In this document: piece after piece, positions 7,104 to 13,694 of the stretch
Layout of the letters: every line of letters begins with the position of its first letter
How positions within the stretch are numbered: the stretch's first letter is position 1
NCBI GenBank assembly: GCA_026002265.1
Contig: BOBG01000035.1
Coordinates: 1-18,228, forward strand
Reading direction: 5' to 3'
DNA from: Spirochaetia bacterium
GTDB lineage: Bacteria; Spirochaetota; Spirochaetia; Treponematales; Breznakiellaceae
Length of the DNA: 18,228 nucleotides
Position numbers and translations under genes: made by a program
Notes under the pieces: model-generated
Databases searched by the model: none
Told to the model about the DNA's origin: nothing
The model's input: only the letters and a program-made list of their open reading frames with translations

Positions 7104-7137
7104 AATTCCCCACATTACAATATTCCTGATTTTGACA

Positions 7138-8457
7138 TTAAGCAAAATTTAGGCCGCTTATAGCTTTTAAAACCATTACCCGTGACGGCGGTTCCGCGTC
7201 AGAATATTCAACTGCACTTTTTAACAAAGGAAGCACGGAACGCAGACCGGATTCATCACGCGCCCATACAGTCATAACCGGATCTCCAGCCTGAACCGGG
7301 TTCCCCCGTTTCCGGTGAAACTGCACGCCGGCCGCAGCATAGACCTCATCCTCAAGCACTGCACGGCCGATACCGAGGGCAATTCCCGCGCGGCCCACTT
7401 TTCCGGCATCGATCCGGGCGATAAATCCGGATTTTTCCGCGTGAATCGTTTCAGAAACCGGTGACCGGAAGGTTCTCAACATTTCCAAGAAGCGCCGGGC
7501 ATCGCCGCCCTGGTGATCGATATTCTGCAAAAAAAGCTCCCGCGGTTTTCCGGTTGCCAATACTTTTTCACACATTTCCCGGCCGACGGCCGGATTTTCA
7601 GCTTTTTGTGCCAACATGAGCATCCGGGCAGCTAATTCCAGACTAATGTCCATCAAATCTTCCGGACCGTTGCCCTCCAAACAATCAAAAGCTTCTTCCA
7701 TTTCCAAAAAATTTCCGGTCATTGCACCCAGGGGTTCGTCCATATCGGTCAACAATGCACATATCTTCATCTTCAAAGCAGTTCCGGTAGAAACAAGGGA
7801 CCGGGCAAGGGCTTCTGCATCTTCAATTTTTTGCATGAACGCACCGGATCCATACTTTACATCAAGCACCAATGCGTCAGTTCCCTCGGCTTTCTTTTTT
7901 GACAAAATACTCGCGGTGATCAGGGGAATGGATTCAACTGTACCGGTGACATCCCGCAACTTATAGAGAAGCCGATCGGCCGGCACCAGATCCGCAGTCT
8001 GACCTGTCATTGCAAATCCATCATGGGCAATAAGATCCCGGAATTCATTGACCGAAAGGCTCGTCCGGTAGCCGGGTATGCTTTCCAATTTATCGAGTGT
8101 ACCGCCCGTGTGACCAAGAGCCCTGCCGGACATCATCGGATCCCGGATCCCCAGAGATGCAACAAGCGGGGCAAGGATCAGACTCGTTTTATCACCGACT
8201 CCGCCGGTGGAATGTTTGTCAACAAAAGGACCTGGTATACCGGAAAGATCAACGACCGAACCGGATTCTATCATTATCGTGGTGAGCGCCGCGGTTTCCT
8301 CCGGACTCATCCCTTGGAAGAATACAGCCATGGCCCACGCCGCAACTTGATAGTCCGGGATCGTACCGGCCACATAGCTCTTGATCAAAAATTCTAACTC
8401 TTCAGGATTCAAGGCTTGTCCGGATCGTTTCTTGACAATAAGATCAACAGCTTCCAT
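7138..8457 (-). CDS. deoA: pyrimidine-nucleoside (thymidine) phosphorylase
   Basis: The 439-residue enzyme splits thymidine, deoxyuridine or uridine with phosphate, giving the base and a pentose-1-phosphate in nucleoside salvage. The phosphate-binding signature KHSTGGVGDKTS is at residues 81-92, followed by SGRALGHTGGTLDKLESIPG at 110-129. The substrate residues Arg168 (KLRDVTG), Ser183 and Lys187 (ILSKKK) sit at the numbering used for bacillary PyNP. Residue 108 is Met (DPMMSGR), as in thymidine-specific enzymes, whereas bacillary PyNP has Lys there. That points to deoA rather than pdp, but is inference. Length is normal. GAGGGGG precedes the ATG by 4 nt. It heads a probable two-gene unit with the VWA-like lipoprotein, a pairing with no obvious metabolic logic. 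Confidence 0.95.
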   Translation of the reverse strand: MEAVDLIVKKRSGQALNPEELEFLIKSYVAGTIPDYQVAAWAMAVFFQGMSPEETAALTTIMIESGSVVDLSGIPGPFVDKHSTGGVGDKTSLILAPLVASLGIRDPMMSGRALGHTGGTLDKLESIPGYRTSLSVNEFRDLIAHDGFAMTGQTADLVPADRLLYKLRDVTGTVESIPLITASILSKKKAEGTDALVLDVKYGSGAFMQKIEDAEALARSLVSTGTALKMKICALLTDMDEPLGAMTGNFLEMEEAFDCLEGNGPEDLMDISLELAARMLMLAQKAENPAVGREMCEKVLATGKPRELFLQNIDHQGGDARRFLEMLRTFRSPVSETIHAEKSGFIARIDAGKVGRAGIALGIGRAVLEDEVYAAAGVQFHRKRGNPVQAGDPVMTVWARDESGLRSVLPLLKSAVEYSDAEPPSRVMVLKAISGLNFA

Positions 8458-8472
8458 AATTCCCCCTCATTT

Positions 8473-8501
8473 ATCTTAAAATGATCCGTAGAATTGGTCA
8501 A
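8473..8501 (-). promoter_or_regulatory. promoter of deoA, very short leader
   Basis: TTGACC (8501-8496) and TAAGAT (8478-8473) are spaced 17 nt on the minus strand. The predicted start of transcription, about 8466, falls within the GGGGG of the ribosome site, leaving a leader of about 9 nt. The hexamers match 5 of 6 and 4 of 6. Confidence 0.45.
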
Positions 8502-8596
8502 GTTATAGCTCGGAATCTTTTCCAGAAAGCGATTCGGGCCTGTTCCCAATATACCCCCGGAATTTTCAATTTTTTATCCCTCAACGAAAACCGGTA

Positions 8597-8655
8597 GAGG
8601 TCTGACCCCAAGTATTTCATTATATTGAAAAGAAATACGGAGGTCTGTCCCCAAA
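8597..8655 (+). repeat. double REP-like element, non-autonomous copy
   Basis: Two direct copies of GAGGTCTG(A/T)CCCCAA start at 8597 and 8640, exactly 43 bp apart. Between them GTATTTC (8612-8618) and GAAATAC (8632-8638) form an inverted repeat. The same motif pair, with the same 43-bp period, lies upstream of the RAYT gene at 17971-18030 on the opposite strand. No coding sequence is associated here. The element sits between the divergent deoA and GH57-like promoters. Confidence 0.8.
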
Positions 8656-8676
8656 GATGCCTATAGTTATCGAGTC

Positions 8677-8705
8677 TTGACTTTCAGTTTAAAAACTGTT
8701 CTAAT
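8677..8705 (+). promoter_or_regulatory. promoter of the GH57-like gene with internal palindrome
   Basis: TTGACT (8677-8682) and TCTAAT (8700-8705) are spaced 17 nt, each matching 5 of 6. Within the spacer CAGTTT (8685-8690) and AAACTG (8693-8698) form an inverted repeat around AA, a possible operator. Predicted transcription starts near 8712, about 42 nt before the ATG. Confidence 0.5.
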
Positions 8706-8753
8706 ATATAAAGAGAAGTGATCCAGCCGGAAAAATCATAAGGTTTTATATTA

Positions 8754-10352
8754 ATGCCAACTAAATCATCTACAGCCACTACCCGGTCCCCAGATACAGC
8801 GCATAGAATTTCGCTTGTATTGAATGCCCATACTCCATTTATTCCTCGGACTTTTTCTCCGCACTACAATTACGAGGAGATCCGGTTTTTTGAAAGTATT
8901 TCCGGAACCTTTCTCCCGTTGCTGATGCTGTTTGATCGGCTTGATGCTGATCATGTTCCGTTCCGGCTGGGTATAGTGCTTTCGCCGGTTCTCTGCTGTG
9001 CGCTTCAGGACGAGAAGTTGCTTAGACGTTACCATGAATATACGCAGCGTCAGATAGCATTTGGAGAACAGGAGTCGAGCCGGACCACTGCTTCGCCGGG
9101 TCAGCAGAAAGCCGCGCGTCATTTTTATGATGAAGTGATCGAGAAAAGTTTCCTTTTTAACGAGCGTTACGGACGGGATCTGCTCACGGTTTTTCAGCAT
9201 TACCAGAAAAAAGACTGTATAGAACTGCTCATGACGAGTACCACGCCGGCTTTTTTACCATTTTATGTTGCAAAGCCGGAGGCTATGCAGGCTCAAATTG
9301 AGACTGCATACATGATGTACCGGCGAATTTTCGGCAATCCGGGCCGGGGTTTTATGCTTCCGGATTGCGGGTGGACGCCGGCTCTGGATTCGTTCCTCCA
9401 TGCGTACCATATAACTCACACTATCGTTAGTACCCACGGATTTTTGTTAGGCGCTCCGCGGCCCAATTTTGGGATTTTTTTCCCGGTGAAGACTCCGGAG
9501 GGAATCAGCGTTTTTGGGCAGGATCCCTATTCGTATCAAGATATTAGCCGTTTTTCCCGGATAGGCGCCTATTGTAACAATGCCTCTGATATTGGATTCG
9601 AGATGCCAGCTGAACAGATTCCGGAATTTTATGATGAGGCAGGCGGGCGTATTGCAACCGGTTACCGGTATTTTTCGCATGATCAATCCCTGTATAATCC
9701 GGAAAAAGCAGTGCGTCAGGCAGAGACCCATGCGGATCAATTTCTTAACGCACGTATATCCCATTTCAAGGAAGTAGAACAATTTACTGATGAATCCGCG
9801 CTCAGTTTGTGTACTATTACTGCTGATAGTGTGGGCCGGGATTGGTATGAAGGGCCGGTTTTTTTGGAGGCTCTGTTTCGGAAAGCGCCGGCTAAACGGA
9901 GTATCCGGTTTGTCTGCCCGTCTGAAGCTTCAGTTACTCCGCATAAAACGAGAAGTATTCCCACCTTTTCTTCTTCCGGTGAGAATGGTTACGCTGAAAC
10001 GTGGCTGGATAATGCAAATGATTGGATATACCGGCACCTTATGCATTCTCTTGACCGGATGGCGGATCTTGCCGAGCGTTTTCCCAATGAAACCGGTATC
10101 CGTGAACGTGCGTTAAATCAAGCAGTCTGGGAACTTCTGCTCGCACAGAGTACCGATTGGGCCACAATGTTGTACCGGAATGAACGTTTTGACTATGCTC
10201 ATGAACAAATCGAGCAGAATCTCCGTAATTTTACAACCATTTACGAAGCATTCGGCGGCACCCGCATCAACACGGAATGGCTCACGAAATTAGAGCGCCG
10301 GCACCCGATTGTTCCGGAGATCAATTACCGGGTATTCCGGAAAAAAATCTAA
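8754..10352 (+). CDS. GH57-family (alpha-glucan branching enzyme-like) protein with substituted catalytic residues
   Basis: The 532-residue protein follows the bacterial GH57/DUF1957 branching-enzyme pattern. It has LVLNAHTPFI at 21-30 (family: LVLHAHLP), EEIRFFESISGTFLPLL at 41-57, GFMLPDCGWTPALD at 199-212, GRDWYEGPVFLEALFR at 361-376, TWLDNANDWIYRHL at 416-429 and LLLAQSTDWA at 461-470. In active members the nucleophile is Glu in LPEC(A/G)Y, but here it is Asp204. The acid/base Asp of the D(T/A)ELFGHWW motif aligns with Thr356, and the first HAH histidine is Asn24. The fold is clear but normal branching activity is doubtful. It may bind glucan or have changed chemistry. Length is typical. 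AAGG lies about 11 nt before the ATG. A flavodoxin-fold oxidoreductase gene follows after 14 nt. Confidence 0.88.
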   Translation: MPTKSSTATTRSPDTAHRISLVLNAHTPFIPRTFSPHYNYEEIRFFESISGTFLPLLMLFDRLDADHVPFRLGIVLSPVLCCALQDEKLLRRYHEYTQRQIAFGEQESSRTTASPGQQKAARHFYDEVIEKSFLFNERYGRDLLTVFQHYQKKDCIELLMTSTTPAFLPFYVAKPEAMQAQIETAYMMYRRIFGNPGRGFMLPDCGWTPALDSFLHAYHITHTIVSTHGFLLGAPRPNFGIFFPVKTPEGISVFGQDPYSYQDISRFSRIGAYCNNASDIGFEMPAEQIPEFYDEAGGRIATGYRYFSHDQSLYNPEKAVRQAETHADQFLNARISHFKEVEQFTDESALSLCTITADSVGRDWYEGPVFLEALFRKAPAKRSIRFVCPSEASVTPHKTRSIPTFSSSGENGYAETWLDNANDWIYRHLMHSLDRMADLAERFPNETGIRERALNQAVWELLLAQSTDWATMLYRNERFDYAHEQIEQNLRNFTTIYEAFGGTRINTEWLTKLERRHPIVPEINYRVFRKKI

Positions 10353-10366
10353 GGTTCCTGTCAGGT

Positions 10367-10951
10367 ATGCGTGTCTTTATTGTATATGCACATCCAAGTG
10401 AAAATTCATTTACCCACCATGTAAAAGATTCATTTATTACAGGACTCGAATACTCCGGACATAATGTTGTCGTTTCTGATCTGTACCGGATGCATTTTCA
10501 AACTGATATGAGCGAGTCGGAATATCTACGGGAAGCTATGTACCGTAAAGACCTGCCGCTACCTCCTGATGTTCAGGCTGAACAAAAAAAGATCATTGAA
10601 TCTGATGCTATTACCTTTATTTATCCGGTTTTTTGGAGTGACGCTCCTGCAAAATTGGTCGGGTGGTTTGACAGAGTCTGGACTTTTGGTTTTGCGTATG
10701 GAAAGGACCGGATAATGACTCCTTTGTACAAAGGACTTGTTCTCTGTGTGGCTGGAAACACCATGCAGTATTTTAAAGAAACCGGTCTGCTTGACAGTAT
10801 GCAGCGGGTTATGCTTGAGGATCGGCTTTTTGATCGAGTCAAGACAAAAGAAATGATCATTTTTGACGCTACGTCGCGTGAATATCCGGATCGTGAAAGT
10901 AATTGGGAACGTCATTTACAACGGGCTTTTGATACGGGGAGAAATTTTTAA
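10367..10951 (+). CDS. NAD(P)H oxidoreductase, flavodoxin-2/NQO-like
   Basis: The 194-residue protein begins MRVFIVYAHPSENSFTHHV, the FMN/FAD phosphate-binding start of the flavodoxin_2 family (MdaB, KefF, NQO-type quinone reductases). The second family hallmark is ITFIYPVFWSDAPAKLVGWFDRVWTFGFAYG at about residues 82-112, in which the P.FW..PA.L.GW.DRV core shapes the flavin site. These cytoplasmic enzymes reduce quinones or other acceptors with NAD(P)H by two electrons. The frame is open further upstream inside the preceding gene, but the family start is at this ATG. An AAGG lies 12 nt upstream. It is probably co-transcribed with the GH57-like gene, a pairing that has no obvious functional explanation. 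The usual acceptor is unknown. Confidence 0.9.
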   Translation: MRVFIVYAHPSENSFTHHVKDSFITGLEYSGHNVVVSDLYRMHFQTDMSESEYLREAMYRKDLPLPPDVQAEQKKIIESDAITFIYPVFWSDAPAKLVGWFDRVWTFGFAYGKDRIMTPLYKGLVLCVAGNTMQYFKETGLLDSMQRVMLEDRLFDRVKTKEMIIFDATSREYPDRESNWERHLQRAFDTGRNF

Positions 10952-11040
10952 AAAATAGCTCATTAAGAGTGAGGGGTTGAGAGTTAAAAGTAAAGAGCGG
11001 CTGGTTCAAATATGAGAAAAGCTAGTTCATAACTATAAAA

Positions 11041-11103
11041 AAATACTTCTCAAGGAGAAATAAATACTTCTTAAGTATAAAAAGATATTTTTTAAGGAGA
11101 AAA
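11041..11103. repeat. short 21-bp tandem repeat, three copies
   Basis: Units at 11041, 11062 and 11083 are each 21 nt and follow the pattern AAATACTTCT(C/T)AAG.A.AAA, the third more diverged. It lies in the AT-rich 263-bp gap between the oxidoreductase gene and the cellulase terminator, where I see no gene. An open frame on the minus strand simply encodes LLKKYLF-like heptads from the repeat. Confidence 0.65.
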
Positions 11104-11164
11104 AATAGATTAATAGCTTGAAAAGGAGAGTTCCTAACTAAGTGTACTATTTTTATAGTCTTAT

Positions 11165-11208
11165 GGAAAAGAAATAAAAGGGTCTGCACTGAGTTACAGA
11201 ACAGACCC
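11165..11208 (-). terminator. intrinsic terminator of the cellulase gene
   Basis: On the minus strand GGGTCTG (11208-11202) pairs with CAGACCC (11186-11180) around a 15-nt loop. It is followed by TTTTATTTCTTTT. It begins 6 nt after the cellulase stop codon. Confidence 0.75.
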
Positions 11209-11214
11209 ATGCTC

Positions 11215-13545
11215 TTAGCGGGTGAAACTTATATTATCGTAATATACTAAACCGGTATAATTGGAACCTTGACTCTGCAATGCAAGAACCAGATTCCGGA
11301 TTGGAACGCTGAAGGGGTATGTACCATCCGGGCTGAGCGGTACCGAGACTCGATATTTGAGTAGTGCAATGCCCTCCGGAGATTGTACGGGAGTCCCCGC
11401 GCCCGCAGTGATTGCAAAAGACCCCGCCTGATACCAATAGCCGTCACCATTGGGAATCGGACATACGTTGAGGAGCAGGTTTCCTGTTGTCATTTTTCCA
11501 GCTTCGATATACAGATCCAAGGCAACACCTTTAATTGCTTGGTAATCCGGAAGTTGAGAGGCATTCAAATGGCTCGAAGAGAGTCGTGCGCCGTCTTCCC
11601 ACTCATTGTTGGTCGTGTCAAAAGCAACCGGGAAGACTAGGGCTTTGCTCTCGGCTTGTGCAATCCGGATATCCAGATAGTTGACCGCGGAAACGCCTTC
11701 CTTTGCCCACCCTTCGCGCTGGCCGGATTCAAAATCGTAAGGCACCTTGACAAAGGTCCCCGGTTCATCAGGAATTGCCGGCTGGTAGAGAATGTCTCCA
11801 TTGTGTTTCGAGCCGAAGCCGACAGTATCGAGGTACACAACCGAGCCGGCAGAAGCGTCTGACAGAGACACGAGCAGAATTAAATGTTCCAACGTATCCC
11901 GTGCGGCCGGCGTTAAGGGCTGAAGCGGAATGGCAGCCGTTGCCTTGCACACATTAGTGCCGGAAACTTGGCTAAAATCCTGAGCGGTGAGGGAAATTTC
12001 CGGAATCGTGTCGGCCCACCAGTTTATATCGTCCGGATTTCCATTCTTTGCATACTGAAAAACCGGCTTGACCGAAAAAACCGCAGCATTGGCATCTTTA
12101 AATACAGCAGCCGGCAGGTAGACATCAAACATCAGGTTCTGATAAATGCCGTAGAGGAAGTGCTGTGAAGAAAATTGGAGCCGGTTATCCCAGACGCCGT
12201 TGCTGTTGATTCCGGTAATGGCAGCAACTTCTTCAGTACCGATTTTTTGAGCTGCAATGGTTATAGTTGTATTGGGATTATCCCCATTTAATCCGAGATT
12301 CCCCAGATTTCCACCGGTGAAATCCTGCATCACAGCAAAATCTTCGTAAATCGGTGCGGCATCGCCCCGGATCTTCGCCCGGACAAACCGGCCGGTTGTG
12401 GAAAGTTCCGTGGTCCAATCCCAATTCGGGATGCCATCACCAGTGGTGTCGTGGGGGTGAGCGGATGTGTTGCCCAAAGTTGATGAAGAAACTTCAGCTT
12501 TACGTGCCAATGACCAGGAAGTCCAACTGATTTTGTTTTCATCAAGGAAGTTAAGCCACCGTTCAGCAAAGTCGATGAAGGGCCCGCCGTCACCGGTCGA
12601 AAGGCTTGTTCCCCACTCGGTACAAAAAACTGCAAGTCCGCCATCGAGTGCATCGAGAACCTTCTGCCGAAGCCAAAATTGTCCGCCGTTTTCATAGCCC
12701 GCATCGTGTGTACCTGCATAGAAATGCATCGCATACATAATCTGGCCGTTTTTATCCTGCACCGGGTTCTTTGCCGGCGCATCAACGAACTGACTCCAGT
12801 TATCAGTCCCGCAAATGACGATGTTATCGTTGGTATCAGCATCATATTCCCGGATCGCATCAGTAACACTCTGCATATACGGGAGGAGCTTGTCCTTCCA
12901 AACCGCGGCCGCCTCGTCCTCACCGCCGTTCCGGTTCGGTTCATTGGCAATTTCCCACAAAATGTTGGGAAGTTTTCCATATTTTTGTGAAAGGTAGGCA
13001 AAAAAGAGCTGGGGACCGGTGTATTCCGGATGCTGCGCCCGAATGGCAGCATACTCCGGCAGATTTTTTCCGGCTTCACTGTACTGCGGCGCACTCGGAT
13101 CGCCGGGCGAAAGGATATGCCAATCAACCAAAACATACAAACCGTACTTGTTAGCGAGCCGGATTCCCTTTTCAACCTTGGCCAGCAGTTCGGCCGGCTT
13201 GGAAGCATAGCCATCTTCTGTAACGTACATTGCCAGCCGGATCACATCGATTTTCCAATCCCACGCAAGAGTTTGAAAGACTTCATCAGTGAGAATCCAT
13301 TCGCCATCCGCCCACTGAAGGCCAAAAGAACTCATTCCGCGTAATTGAACCGGATTGCCTTGAGCATCACAAAGCTGCCGCCGGACCTTCCCGTTCCACT
13401 CAACATCTGCCACGCGGATCCGGCCGTATCTTTCGGTCTGTGTGATAAATCCGGCTGGTCTATTCGGATCAAAACGAGCCATTGCCTCTACTCCTCCTGC
13501 AACAATCAGCATAAAAAATAGTATTCCCAACATTCCTTTCTTCAT
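11215..13545 (-). CDS. secreted GH5 endoglucanase with two C-terminal beta-sandwich modules
   Basis: The 776-residue protein has a Sec signal peptide (MKKGMLGILFFMLIVAGGVEA, likely cut after Ala21). A GH5 (probably GH5_2) catalytic domain spans about residues 50-393. Conserved residues are visible: Arg103 (DVIRLAMY), His143 (LVDWH), the acid/base Glu202 in IANEPN, His274 and Tyr276 (AMHFYAG), and the nucleophile Glu310 in FCTEWGTS. It should hydrolyse beta-1,4-glucan outside the cytoplasm. Residues about 400-580 and 600-776 are two related beta-sandwich modules ending VYLDTVGF and VYYDNISF, resembling carbohydrate-binding modules of no family I can name. GGAAGGAG precedes the ATG. The gene stands alone, with its own promoter and terminator, divergent from nadE. 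Confidence 0.95.
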   Translation of the reverse strand: MKKGMLGILFFMLIVAGGVEAMARFDPNRPAGFITQTERYGRIRVADVEWNGKVRRQLCDAQGNPVQLRGMSSFGLQWADGEWILTDEVFQTLAWDWKIDVIRLAMYVTEDGYASKPAELLAKVEKGIRLANKYGLYVLVDWHILSPGDPSAPQYSEAGKNLPEYAAIRAQHPEYTGPQLFFAYLSQKYGKLPNILWEIANEPNRNGGEDEAAAVWKDKLLPYMQSVTDAIREYDADTNDNIVICGTDNWSQFVDAPAKNPVQDKNGQIMYAMHFYAGTHDAGYENGGQFWLRQKVLDALDGGLAVFCTEWGTSLSTGDGGPFIDFAERWLNFLDENKISWTSWSLARKAEVSSSTLGNTSAHPHDTTGDGIPNWDWTTELSTTGRFVRAKIRGDAAPIYEDFAVMQDFTGGNLGNLGLNGDNPNTTITIAAQKIGTEEVAAITGINSNGVWDNRLQFSSQHFLYGIYQNLMFDVYLPAAVFKDANAAVFSVKPVFQYAKNGNPDDINWWADTIPEISLTAQDFSQVSGTNVCKATAAIPLQPLTPAARDTLEHLILLVSLSDASAGSVVYLDTVGFGSKHNGDILYQPAIPDEPGTFVKVPYDFESGQREGWAKEGVSAVNYLDIRIAQAESKALVFPVAFDTTNNEWEDGARLSSSHLNASQLPDYQAIKGVALDLYIEAGKMTTGNLLLNVCPIPNGDGYWYQAGSFAITAGAGTPVQSPEGIALLKYRVSVPLSPDGTYPFSVPIRNLVLALQSQGSNYTGLVYYDNISFTR

Positions 13546-13572
13546 GCGGTACTCCTTCCATTGATTTTATAT

Positions 13573-13601
13573 ATAATATGTTTTGACTGCCATCATGAAA
13601 A
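13573..13601 (-). promoter_or_regulatory. promoter of the cellulase gene
   Basis: TTTTCA (13601-13596) and TATTAT (13578-13573) are spaced 17 nt on the minus strand, matching 4 and 5 of 6. The -10 ends 27 nt before the start codon. It overlaps the likely nadE promoter on the other strand. Confidence 0.45.
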
Positions 13602-13610
13602 GAGTATTTT
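13583..13610 (+). promoter_or_regulatory. candidate promoter of nadE-aspS
   Basis: TTGACT (13583-13588) and TATTTT (13605-13610) are spaced 16 nt. An alternative extended -10, TGCTATAGT (13671-13679), lies close to the start codon and would leave only about a 9-nt leader. The sequence alone does not choose between them. Confidence 0.4.
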
Positions 13611-13694
13611 TTCGGATCAATGCGGCGATTCCGGACTGAATTCTTCCCTCTTCCTTCACCCCGGATTTTGTGCTATAGTACTTCAGGTGAAAAA

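Noticed and set aside
11180..11208. GGGTCTG/CAGACCC hairpin as another REP-like element
   Set aside because: It shares only GGTCTG, lacks the CCCC end and the 43-bp pair, and is fully explained as the cellulase terminator.
11022..11210. 62-residue minus-strand frame rich in LLKKYLF
   Set aside because: It is low-complexity translation of the AT-rich repeat and overlaps the cellulase terminator.
12330..13214. 294-residue open frame inside the cellulase gene, same strand, other frame
   Set aside because: It is Arg/Pro/Ser-rich with no motif. The GH5 frame has all catalytic residues.
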